DNA from: Mytilus galloprovincialis
Lineage: Eukaryota > Mollusca > Bivalvia > Mytilida > Mytilidae
Length of the DNA: 64,000 nucleotides
Assembly (NCBI RefSeq): GCF_965363235.1
Contig: NC_134845.1
Span: 27,158,524-27,222,523, forward strand
Reading direction: 5' to 3'
Below, in pieces: positions 1 through 11,799 of this stretch. The translations under genes were made by a program, and so were the position numbers. The notes below the pieces were generated by a model that did not search any database, was not told the origin of the DNA, and saw only the letters and a list, made by a program, of their open reading frames with translations. The stretch's first letter is position 1, and every line of letters starts with the position of its first letter.

Positions 1-340
1 GTGGTTTGGTTCAAGGACTTAATAAATTAAGTGTTTCCAATATTAAAGCACGAAACAGTATATGAAATATGATACATATCCAGTTTGCTTTTAGTTCTGA
101 ATGTGTTGTGCCTAGTGGAGAAGCTGCAGATACCAATTTTGAAGTATTTCGTCCTCCCGAACTCGAGGCGAGCACGCTACAACGAGATCATCAAGTCGGT
201 TCATTTTCAACGAAGAAATACAGTTGTATTTAAACTATCTCTTCCATAACTATTATCTATTTACATTTTCTTTAACTGCAGGTGTGTGGGGTATCTGATA
301 ATCCTAGGAGTTACATATTGTTTCGTTTTATTTGTTTAAG
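1..340 (+). other. Probable intron 3 of AGA copy 1
   Basis: No exon-like coding block was found here. The next feature begins with an acceptor (tttgtttaag) followed by sequence homologous to AGA exon 4, so this stretch is best read as the 3' part of intron 3. Exons 1-3 of copy 1 must lie before the window or be missing. A short GC-richer patch near 150-200 was not assigned. Confidence 0.55.
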
Positions 341-3062
341 CCTCGTTATTTGCGAAGGACATGGGATTTACTATAGAAACGCTGACAACAAACAAGTCTC
401 ACATCGAATGGAAGAACTGGATCAACAATAAATGTCAGCCAAATTTTAGAAAAGTTGGTATTACCCCCCTTCTGATTGTTGCGCTTTTTACTTATAAAAA
501 TGTTCACTAATCTATAGTTTAAGAATTCACAGTTTTGTGTAAAACAAGAATTGTCTCACAATTTGCTTTACACTGAGTACTTTTTTCGTTTATTTTGATT
601 ATTTCAAAATGTCCACCTTTTAAATTCCATAAACAATAAGTTGATGAAAATATTAACTGTTTGAAGTGCTAAGACAAATTAAACTTAAAATCCTATACTA
701 TGCACAATGAGTGTTTGCCGTTTTAATAAGCTATGCATTGGAAAATTAAAATAATTTGTGTCACCTTTTAAATCTTTTGTAGTCCTGCACTCATTCAACA
801 TGTATTTTTTTCTTTCAAATTCAACGGAAATGTTCCGATAGTTGAATGAAGACTGCATTCAACAAAAAGAAGTTAAAAAAATCTTGATTACACCTTAACT
901 TCAACCATTTCTGAAATTTAAAAAAAACCAATTGATTATACTTTTGTACATAAAGTTTGATTATAAGTAGTTGTGTAGCAATACATGTCCGTTATATCTT
1001 AGCTGTTAATATCTAGGCAATACAGTTATGAGTATGCCCTTTAAGCGTTGGAAATTCTGTAATTAATCTGCTTTCATTTAACTTAAATACAGGAATCAAC
1101 TTAGTGTAGTCAGAGACATATATACGTGTATGTCTCTGTTGTAGTCAGTTGACATAATTCTATACATTCAAACATTCGTTTCTAAATTTGAATTGAACAT
1201 AAGAACATGTACAGTTTTCATAGATATTTAGTTGCAGCTAAATAACAATTATAAATGTGTCCAAAATGTTGTAAAATTACGAATAAACTTGATTTGTTTT
1301 CTATCGAACGTTGTTTTGTTTTAGAATGTTATTCCAGACCACACAACTAGTTGTGGTCCATATAAACCAAAGAAAAAATTAGAGAAACAGCATCCTAATA
1401 GTCGTTCGAATTTTGGTATTTCACCTTACAACCACGACACTATTGGAATGATAGCTATTGATAAGAATGGCAACATAAGTGCTGGTACATCCACTAACGG
1501 ACTGTCACACAAAGTTCCCGGGTAAGATTAATGATTTTATTTATCAATTTTGAGGTGGAAAAATAACCCACAGTGGTATAAGGAAAGATGGTTTTCAAAT
1601 TTGAAAAATTGTATTTCATTCATTTCACGTAGAAGCTTATCAAGGAGATATTTTTAGATTACAGTTTTTTTTTTAAATTTCAATCTAAGGTAATAATTCA
1701 GAATAGATGACATCAATTTCATGAAAAAGAATTTTTCAGTATCTTCATTATTAATTTATATTGATAATTTCAAAACAACGTATAGCCCTGGTGGTATAAG
1801 TAAAATTCACAGCTGGAAATTGTCCCTGTCGTTTTATGTGGACAAAAATACTTGCAAAATAATATGTTAAATAATTATTATATATTGATTAGACGTGTTG
1901 GTGATTCACCTTTGATGGGAGCAGGGTCATATGCTATGAATGGAGCGGGTGGAGCTGCTTGTACAGGGGATGGGGATATAATGATGAGATTTCTACCATC
2001 GTAAGTATTCGTTTACTTATATACTATATACCAGACCAAATTCATCCTGAAACACTCATGATGCATGATCAATGGGAAAAAAACAGTTATGAAATTGTGT
2101 GTGTCTGAATTGAGCGCTTTTTTGAATTTTCTTTCGTCAGAAACCCTAAGATATATTCAAAGCAAGGGATCTATATAAAAATGAAGAAATGGGACAAACA
2201 AGAATATTCATCTACACGAGTATCTTTGTATGGGAGAGTTGAAACCATATTATTAAAAAAAAAACATTCGAAAAAGAGAAATAAAGTTTATCTAATTGAT
2301 ATGATTGTACAATTATATTGTTTTCATTGAAGATTTGCAAAGAATACATATTGTAAGTGAAATCAAAAACGTGGGGGAAATCGTGATGGTTCGCAGTTGG
2401 TAGCCGTTTTCCTTTATTACAGATTCCAAGCGGTAATGTTGATGAAATCAGGAATGGAACCATCTCTGGCACTGAAAGAAGCAATGGCACCCATCATTCA
2501 ATATTACCCTTCTTTCTTTGGTGCCATGATCGCAGTCAGTAGCAATGGAACGTTTGGTATGAAATGCATATTAAAGAGATATACGAAATATAATTGCTAA
2601 TCACAATAAAAATGTATAGTTTTAATACATTTGTCTTGATTGAATCATAAAAACAAAACAAAAAACGAACTCCAAGGTTATTTTCAAAAAAGGAAAGTTC
2701 ATTAAAACGGAAATAATCAAACGTTAGACACTATCTTTCAACCATTACATCTTCGAAGAATTTAAAAACCAGATACATTGTATTTAGTTTTTACCTAGCG
2801 CTTGTAGTTAAGAATTTTAAGATATTATGGTTCAAGACCGAGAAGTATGTTTTCTAGTGGTAGATTTGCCATGATCGTGGTTTTTTTTTCTGTAAAGAGA
2901 AATGAATGTACATTTTAAAGGCACATTAGTCATATGTAGGTAACATAGTTAACTTTTTATTTAATTTCAGCTGCTGTCTGTCACGGATATAAGACATTTC
3001 CATTTTGTGTTGTAAATCCATCATTCCATGAGGTTAAAGTGCTAAAAGTGCAATGCACATGA
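341..3062 (+). CDS. AGA: Glycosylasparaginase (AGA) copy 1, exons 4-8; 5' part outside window
   Basis: Lysosomal Ntn-hydrolase that cleaves the GlcNAc-Asn bond left by N-glycoprotein breakdown. Five exons were placed by homology and GT-AG boundaries: 341-453, 1325-1521, 1893-2000, 2423-2556 and 2971-3062 (stop TGA 3060-3062). Phases agree throughout (2, 0, 2, 2, 1). Exon 4 carries MGFTIETL and CQPNF. Exon 5 carries [10 protein letters not shown], whose Asp-Thr bond is the family's autocleavage site; the Thr codon is at 1439-1441. Exon 6 carries the substrate-binding GRVGDSP and a CTGDGD motif where the family usually has TGNGD. The last exon ends in VQCT. No stop or frameshift is visible, so this is probably a working gene whose first exons lie upstream. 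The exon 4 donor (GTTGGT) is weak. A candidate AATAAA lies at 3739-3744. The family call is secure; completeness cannot be judged. Confidence 0.9.
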
Positions 3063-3361
3063 TAAATGCATATAACTATTTTTTATAATATTTTTAATCC
3101 AACGTCAGACCCGAGAATGATATGATTCTACTTATATTGCATATAAGTTTACTAATGCTTCCATACCTTGTAGATGCAAATATGTAAACATTTTAGCATT
3201 CGAAATTGCTTGTATATCGTAGATTATCGCCCGTGTTAATGGTTATAAACAGCAACACAAATTGTGTACAAGACCACATTCACCTGTTGGTATAAAATAC
3301 CCCATATATTTCTAAAATATTTTATGCTAAAAGGAATAGATGTTATAACTTATTATTTTAC
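3063..3361 (+). other. Downstream flank / probable 3' UTR of AGA copy 1
   Basis: AT-rich sequence with no ORF of note follows the stop codon. The first clear AATAAA downstream is at 3739-3744, so the transcript may run through this stretch and the tandem repeat after it. Confidence 0.35.
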
Positions 3362-3655
3362 AGTTTTCAGTTGTTAAGATATGTGAATATAGCAGAATTT
3401 TGAGTTGTGTAGATATGTGAATGTGTGCTGAGTTTTTAGTTGTATTGATATTTGAATGTGTGCTGAGTTTTTAGTTAATTGTATTGATATTTGAATTTGT
3501 GCTGAGTTTTTAGTTGTGTTGATATCAGAATGTGTGCTGGGTATTTAGTTGTGTTGATATTTGAATGTGTGCTAAATTTTTAGTTGTGTTGATATAAGAA
3601 TGTGTACTGAGTTTTTAGTTGTGTTAATATTTGAATGTGTGCAGATATTTGGGTT
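3362..3655 (+). repeat. Minisatellite, about 35-bp unit, roughly eight copies
   Basis: Imperfect direct tandem repeats of a GT-rich unit (gttgtgttgatatttgaatg followed by tgtgctgagttttta) run head to tail. They differ by point changes and small indels. The array lies about 300 bp after the stop of AGA copy 1 and ahead of the first AATAAA, so it may fall within the 3' UTR. Confidence 0.85.
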
Positions 3656-4481
3656 GTGAAGATTGTAAACGTTTGCGGAATTCGAGCTATGAAGGATATT
3701 TGAAAATATTTCAGAATTTTTATTTGTGAAGATATGTGAATAAACTTTTATATAAACATGGTTTTTATATTACAGTAAAGTCATGTGATGACTGTCAATG
3801 CAAATCATCCGTGAATAAATTTTGTTGGTACTAGATTGAATAAAATTTTCCTCATGCTTTTCAGTACTCAAATATAGAAATATAGATAGATATAAGATAG
3901 AGTAAATAGAAGATAGACAAACACCACTTGTTTGTCCTTTAGAACCATCTTTTTCGATAGTAATAAATATTTGACAGATAAACTGAAAAAAACAATTATA
4001 AAAAAAGAACAGGAATAATATCATAAGCGATAGTTTGCTACAACCCTTATCTGTTGTTATGTTGATATGATTCAAATATGCTTTTTTTGTGAAGTTGAAC
4101 AAATATTTGGTTTCACCAAATGTCAACCAAAGGTCAGCTTTTACATCCCTGTTGCTATATTCACTACAGAAATTTGAACTCTGCCCTAGTTCCCACTTGA
4201 CCACTATCTTCCATATAACATTACCATCAGATTGCAAATTTCATTGTTTTACCTCTTGCTACTGGATTTGACGCTGGACTCGTGTATATAAATAAACTCA
4301 TCATAGATACCAGGATTACATTTTGTATATTAGAGACAGCAATAGTTACTGGTATACATGATCAAATACCATTAATTATTTAAAACATACAAATCAAACA
4401 TTTAACATGAGGGAATCGCCCGGTTCATCGACAGTGTAAATTTGGCTTGTTTTCAGAAATCATTATGATAAGTGATACATG

Positions 4482-4575
4482 TGTTATATTTCTTATTTTG
4501 CAAATTCGGAATTTCAAAATATATCGTTATAGATATATTTTGAAATTCCGAATTTGCAAAATAAGAAATATAACA
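4482..4575. repeat. Perfect inverted repeat: 44-bp arms, 6-nt loop
   Basis: Left arm 4482-4525 and right arm 4532-4575 are exact reverse complements over 44 nt, separated by gttata. I checked this base by base. The hairpin is AT-rich and matches no family I recognise. It could be a recent foldback element, a hairpin RNA locus or an artefact. No second copy was noticed. Confidence 0.9.
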
Positions 4576-4981
4576 GCTTTGCAAACTTTCTTTTATTAAA
4601 TATTTTATTTTTTATTCTCAAAACGAATTTGTAAAAGTGGACAATTTAGAAGAAAATAGATTTTACAGATATTTGACAAATATTGATAATTATTCATTCA
4701 TTAATTATACATGCTATATTTTGAATAAAAGAAAGAGTGTAGGCAATTAGGCCTATTGTCAAAATTACAAAGATTGTCGCAACATAGGTATACGAAAATC
4801 AATAATTTAGATTAAAGTGTCAGCTTGGTTGACAAGACAAAATTATGAGTGACCAATTAAAATGTTGTGGTCAGCTACGAAATTATGTAACGATAATTTT
4901 CATTGGTAAAACGAAGAAAACCTGGAATCTCTAAGCACGTGAGCAACGACCTTTTTAAGCTAGTGTTTTGGGCTATTCGTC

Positions 4982-5658
4982 AGTTGCCATGAGATCTCAG
5001 TTGTAATAAAATATAGTTATTTTGGAATTCTTCGTTTTAACCAGGTAATTCATATTTAATATTTTAAAGCCTTCTTTTTATGAAAATTACATTTACTTTT
5101 TAATTTAGTTTTATTTATTTAATTCTATCTATTTAAAATGAGCGTTTTTAGTTTATTACGTTACGATTAATATAGATGATTTTTAAGTGAAAATATACAG
5201 TAAACATTAATTCCCTAAATGTTATTTATTTCATTAATATTCATTATTACATGCGAATTTGTTTACAGGAGATTTGTTTATTTGAAGCATAATTTATTCG
5301 TAGTAAAGTTTAATTCTGTTATTTGGTTATATTTAATATTCAACGAAGTTTAAAGAAATCTTTGTTTGTCACTTTGGTTTACCTTGACAACGCAACAGAA
5401 CACAAAGAAAATATTTGTTGTTTCATGTATATTGAAATCGTACCGATGCAGGATTGATCTCCAGAACAGAAATATTTGCGTATTACGTAATAGCAAGAAA
5501 CATTTAATATATTACAGCTTGACATTATCTATGTATGATGAACTATAAATATTGTGAAATATATTGTATGCATTTATATGAAATTGTATTATAGAGTTGC
5601 CATGAGATCTCAGTTGTAATAAAATATAGTTATTTTGGAATTCTTCGTTTTAACCAGG
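4982..5658 (+). repeat. Pair of identical 64-bp direct repeats flanking 549 bp
   Basis: Bases 4982-5045 and 5595-5658 are identical over 64 nt (both contain gttgccatgagatctcag and end ttaaccagg). The first copy continues into taattc, giving a donor-like CCAG/GTAATT. The second continues into ccagctaaag. Nothing coding was found between them. They could be a local duplication or the short terminal repeats of an unknown element. Confidence 0.8.
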
Positions 5659-7030
5659 CCAGCTAAAGTCCAGACGACATAGGCTGAAAGTCAAGTACGA
5701 CACATGCAAAAGAGCAAATATATATATCATGTCGACATACATGATTATCACGTCGTCATCTGAATTAACAATGACAAGCTGATGTGATCTATTAAATTCA
5801 AAAGTATATTGACATTTATTAATACGTATGTATAGATATAAACAGACAAACACCAGAGTAAACAAATCAATCAAAATCACACATACTCGAAACGGACCCT
5901 TAGGCTTATCACAGGAAATCTTATGTTTGAGACTATCAATTACTTTTAAACTTATGTTTGTGTATGTTGATGAAAACGACATACAGTGGTTACCAAATTA
6001 TACACTGACAAAATGAAGAAGAAAAAAAACAGTTTTGAAATCACTAGTTAAAAAAAAGAGATTAACTTGCTGTAAGGTTAATAGGGGGTCTGAATTAAAA
6101 TTCAAAGAATTATTTTGATATTTTGTCAAAATTTAGTTTATATCATACCTATTTTTAAATATGATAAAAGTATGGGTTATCGGGATGTTTTCAGGTTTTG
6201 CTAAATTGTCAGATTTTGTATAGATTATGCATGGAAAACCCAATGTTGTGTGATAAAAAGAAAACTTCACCATATAATTGAACTTTAAGATAAGATATGA
6301 GAAGATAGCTCTAACAATATGCTTTCAGATAAGAAAAAGAAAACAAATGTGGTCACCGGACTCTTTTTCTTGCTACATAATAAAGTAAGTAAGTAAAGTA
6401 GGTAAATTCACAATATTTTCTATTAAGTATATAAGCTACTTAATTTGAGTTATCTTCCATTATATTTGAGTTATTTCCTCTTATACTCTTATATCATAAA
6501 CTTAGGGGGGGGGGGAGAATGTATCAAACAAAAATATTCTGTTTTTTGTGTGTAAAATACAGCCGTTAATATGATAAAACACAATATTTTCTATATTTAC
6601 ACGAAAAGTCTTATATAAATAAAATACATACTACTATCGAAATGCTCTCTTCATTAATAAAATTAACGGTACCAATTTTCTTGCACCAGATGCATTAAAG
6701 ATCTAGACCGATTGTAATCTGCTATTTCAAAACCAAGATGGGAGAAGACACCCAAGTCACCTTACAAATAACATTATATTATAAAATAGTCGACTATACA
6801 TTGCCAAAAGGTAATAGCACCATATCATTGTGCTTCAAATACAATGACGTATCGCTGTTTGATCTCAAACGGGAGCAATAATCGGCAATGTGTGAACCCC
6901 GCTTTAAACAGCTATTGTTTAGTTTTGTAAGTTGTTTAATACATTTAAAGTTTAAAACTTACAGCCATATGAAGATTAAGTCATTCAATTGAAAGGAAAA
7001 AAATGTGGTAGGAACGGAAGAGGTTAGAAT
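5659..7030. other. Gene-free interval upstream of AGA copy 2
   Basis: AT-rich sequence with only short ORFs that show no family resemblance. It contains a poly-G tract near 6506 and, at 6659-6700, a short copy of the repeat beginning attaacggtaccaattttct that recurs near 58800. Confidence 0.5.
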
Positions 7031-7110
7031 TAAACTCATTATAGATACCAGGACTAAATTTTGTATTTACGCCAGACGCGCGTTTCGTCTACAAAAGCTG
7101 AGGTAATCAT
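7031..7110 (+). repeat. Fragment of the CCAGACGCGCGTTTCGTCTAC repeat
   Basis: Contains gataccaggactaaatttt and gccagacgcgcgtttcgtct. The same family recurs at 47688-47770, 59470-59820 (inverted) and 61895-62250. The copy lies about 270 bp upstream of the AGA copy 2 start codon. Confidence 0.75.
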
Positions 7111-7376
7111 AGAAAGGACTTTACATTTCCTCTTTATTTCGCACAGCAATTTAAATTTTGAAACACCGTTATTCGGTCTAATGCATACAGTAAGTATATG
7201 AAACCAACTTATTTATTTCGAAAGAGTGTTGTTTTGGTTTTACAAATTGCTTTCAACCCTTTGCAGATGGATATTGTTAAAATAACCTCGAAAGACGTGA
7301 TCAAATTTTGTCGTTTATCTGAATGATGTAGTCAAAATAGCTTATCAACTAGGTTAATCAAAGGCACGTTAAGATA

Positions 7377-10300
7377 ATGGTACCTATTCTATTACTGAAT
7401 ATTCTTGTGTTTGTTTGTGGAGATAAAACACCTATTGTGGTCACAACATGGTCGTACCCGAATGCAACTAGAGCAGGTTTGTTTTAAATACACTATCATG
7501 ACTATGAATGGCTTAAATTTTAAGTGTTTGATGTCAGTCAACTTCACAAGACTTAGTTCCTACCATAACTATATCGGATATTAAGAAATGATAATTAATT
7601 TTCCTGTCTGGAGACCTTTTTATAAATCATTTCTAGGCAAAACAACTCGCAAATTTACTTTGATTTACATCTCATTTTATTTTATTTGAGCATATACCAA
7701 TTTTAATTCAATAACGCAAGAATATTAGACTCAGTACAATTAATATTGCTGTTATGCACAATGTAATATAATACATAACTTGTCAATAACCGTGTATTCA
7801 ACATTTATCTATATCCAACATATCAAATCATATATTTTCTATGTTTTTCCTATTTTTACATTTTAGCGTGGATAGAACTAACACAAAATCACGGCAATGC
7901 TGTAGATGCAGTTGTAACTGGATGCAGCGCATGTGAGACTGCGCAGTGTCGTGGAGCTGTTGGCTTTGGCTCGAAACCAGATGAATCTGGAAACACAACG
8001 CTCGATGCCATGATTATGGATGGGTATAATGAAGATGTGACATGATTGCATATTAAACGCAACTCTCTGACAAACCAAATGACATAGAAGCATTCAACTA
8101 TAAGGTACCCTACGACCTTTAACAATGAACAAAACCCAAACTACATAGTAATCTAATATAGCATATAAAAGGCCCCGAAATGACAAATTCAAATGAGAAA
8201 AATAACGTTCTGATTAAAATCCATTTCTGTATATTGTAATAGTTTTATATCGTTTTCATAGTAAAATATACACAATTTAATTTTTTACTTATAAAACATT
8301 ATCATTAACTTTTATGAAGAAAAACAATGGATGTTGGTGCTGTAGGATGTTTGACTAATACCAAGTCAGCCATTGCTGTTGCAAAAGCTGTAATGAAATA
8401 TACCAAACATACATTATTAGTCGGAGAAAAAGGTAAGTGTGATGAGTTTGTAAAATTCTAAGAGTTACAAATGTATTTATAGAATACTCTCCTCATTTAT
8501 TATGAAAAAATTCTGACATCATTGATGTTCAATGGATTCATTTGTTAAATACTCGAAGTTGAAGTTTAGATATAAATTAAATAAACGTTTTTATCGCTAT
8601 TTTGTGCATTTTTCCTTTGATCTTTTTTTTTTGTGATATTTTTCATATCATGCTACTAGCTTGAGATGGAAATTATCGCTAGGAACTAAGCAGGCACGTG
8701 GCGTTGCTAACGAAATTGACATGAAATTGACAACGTCGTCATAGGTAAAATAGCCATGAACAGATTATCATTGGTCATCTCAACTCGATTGCCTTATTCG
8801 CTTTCGCCGTCCCGGCTCAAGCGAGAAAATCTATCTCGTTGAGATAATCAACGATAATCTATAATTATTTTACATGTTTTTCCTTTCTTTCTTACGTTGT
8901 GTTATTTTGGTTGAGATGCAATATTCTGTTTATCATATCATATAAATTATCAGCCTCCTGTAGTGAATGAACGTATTATTATATATTGAATTATTCCAGC
9001 TTCTCGATTTGCTGCTGATATGGGATTGGGTTGGGATAGCAGTTTGTCGTCATCAAAGTCAGAATCTCAGTATAGTGAATGGAAACAAAAGACCTGCCAA
9101 CCCAATTTTTGGGAGGTATGAATGCATTGGATTAAGTAGGCAAATTTGTAAAAACAAATAAAGATAGAAAACGAACTCTGTAGATTTATTACTTTTCATA
9201 AATACTAGTATTTAAGGTGGTATGGCAAACTCCGAAACAGCGGTGACATCAGGCTACGCTTCTTTTCAGAGAAATGGAAGTATGACCCGAACGATAACGC
9301 TGTATGGATTTTGGTGGTATGGGTGTCTTTCGCAATCTTGGATTGTAAACACAGAGAATCTAAGGTCCAGATTTTCGATCAAGTTAGCAATTTGATACAG
9401 GAATGCAGATAATTAATGTGCATGTGCATTTAAAAGAACTTTTTTAGAAGATTTAAACTTATAAAATATTAATATTTGTACAAGTTATCAATTTGATACA
9501 GGAATGCAGATAATTAATGTTAATGTGCATTTAAAAGAACATATTTAGAAAATTAAAACTTATAAATATTAATATTTGTACAAGTGTTGATTAGTTCTGA
9601 TTGAATTTTGATATTTTTTAATTGGCATTTTAAGGGGAGGTAACTATGAAATAGTGCTTTTTCTGAAGGAATTTACATGGAATTTTGCTATTTTGTAATT
9701 TAGCCGGAAAAAAAAGCACGGTGACCCTATCTTTTCTTTTGAAATTGTCAAAGCATTTAATAAAAGCTATCTTCTCGTATTTTATTTTACAATTCTATCA
9801 TTTAGTTTAGTTTCTAATCACATAATGGTGATTTTTCCTGTATAATCAATACAAAATGTGTCATTTTGTCACGACGTGTAGCTTGAGAAAATGCACGGTG
9901 ACCTATCAATTTTATGATATCTTTGAACATATATCAATAGATACTACGTTTTGGCAAAGTATGAACAAATTCTATCATTTTTGATTTAGACTCCCATACA
10001 CCTTAATCATTCCGATATATGCCTGTTTATTTATACCAACCCTGAATGTAAAGAAATCACCTTGCTATCTTTTGAAAATCAGTTCATGACAATATATATT
10101 TATATTAGAATTCATTCAAGTTTCAAAATGTTTTTGTTTTAAATTTAGGACCTCTGAACTTGACATGTACACATTTTCAGAATGTTACTCCAGATCCTTC
10201 CTCTAGCTGTGGTCCATACCACCCAGACAACACTACTACTTCATCAATAATGGATAGCATTGACATAGATAACCATGATACTATTGCAATGTTAGCTATT

Positions 10301-11752
10301 GACCAAAACGGTGATATCAGTTCTGGAACATCTACTAATGGACTAAATCACAAAATTCCCGGGTATGAGATATGAAATATAATTCGTTTATAATACACAT
10401 ATAAGCATAGATAAATTTGGTTGCAAATATATATTTAAGAAAACAATGCCATACACGTGCACAATGAAAAAAAGACTAACAGTGACTTCACTGAAAACCT
10501 AAAACATTATCTGATTGCAACCCATATGTTCATTTGCCTAATTTATTCTGTCGTTAAATTTAGACCCAAGCTGATTATTTACTATAGCAGAAGTTCATTT
10601 AATACCAAAGACACCATTGAATGGGTTAGGAAAATTTTACGACAAAACAGTTTTTTTATGTTGTGTCTTCTGTACTATTATTTGTCTGTTTTCTTTTTCT
10701 TTTTAGCCATGGCGTTGTCAGATATTTTCTATCTATGAGTTTGACTCTCCCTATGGTATCTTTCGTCCCTCTTTTAGGAATGTAGTTTCTGATTTCTTTT
10801 CTTTTCTTGAGTGACATTATATCCAACCAACATCTGCAGCTTCTTAAGATTTCTGTGCATAGTAGTGAGAACATCCCAACCCTGCTTTCTGTTCAAATTA
10901 ATGTCATCCTGTTGGTGACTGCAACCGTAAAACTGGTTTCATCCACCACATGGTATGTGTTGTACTAACAGTGGCTATCCGTACCATGTGTCAATCTTTG
11001 ATTATTGTTTTGATAGTGTAATTGAGAGTGTACTCATGATCTACCTCCAATTTTTACTATTCAGTGGAGAAAGTACTACATGTACGTCTTTGTATTATAG
11101 TCCGTCTTCTAGCATTTTAAAATAAAAATTCTAACCGATATATAAAGAAACAAGACATCTCATATAAGACTTGCAAATGGCCCGGAAATTATAGTTGTAA
11201 TGCCAAATCAATAACGAAGTTAAAGAGTATAAAATAAAACAGATATCACTTATGCCATGCTAGAATTTGGCCATTAAAACTTTGAAGTTTAAAACAGTCG
11301 AGTAAAAATAATATTTTAACATTTGATTACCAGTGATACTTGATGTAAAGAAAATTAACGGTTTGTTTCAAAAGTTTGTCTTAAGATTTTTTTCCAGGCA
11401 ACACAGAGTGTAAACGATACGATTTTCGAGTGAAACGTCATCATTGAATACTCCGAAATGCGAATTGATCAGAATTTAGACCAAGTGTATCGTGAGACAT
11501 CTACAATTTTCATGATTGATGTGAGAACTTTTTAACAATGTTTCATATAAAGTGTATATTTTTATAGACGAGTAGGTGATTCTCCTATAGTTGGAGCAGG
11601 TTCCTATGCTATGAATGGTGTTGGCGCTGCTGCTTCTACTGGTAATGGCGATATCATGATGCGATTTTTACGTTACTTAAGTAAAATTCATTTTTATACG
11701 ACCGCAAAATTTGAAAAAATTTTCGTCGTATATTGCTATCACGTTGGCGTCG

Positions 11753-11799
<47 letters not shown>

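Noticed and set aside
1111..1138. Short hairpin cagagacatata...tgtatgtctctg in AGA copy 1 intron 4
   Set aside because: About 12-bp arms in AT-rich intron sequence are too short to stand out.
3770..4237. 155-codon minus-strand ORF
   Set aside because: No domain resemblance, biased composition (Phe/Ser/Ile-rich) expected of AT-rich non-coding DNA, and no exon-like neighbours.
7878..8125. Two minus-strand ORFs over AGA copy 2 exon 2
   Set aside because: Antisense to a well-supported exon.
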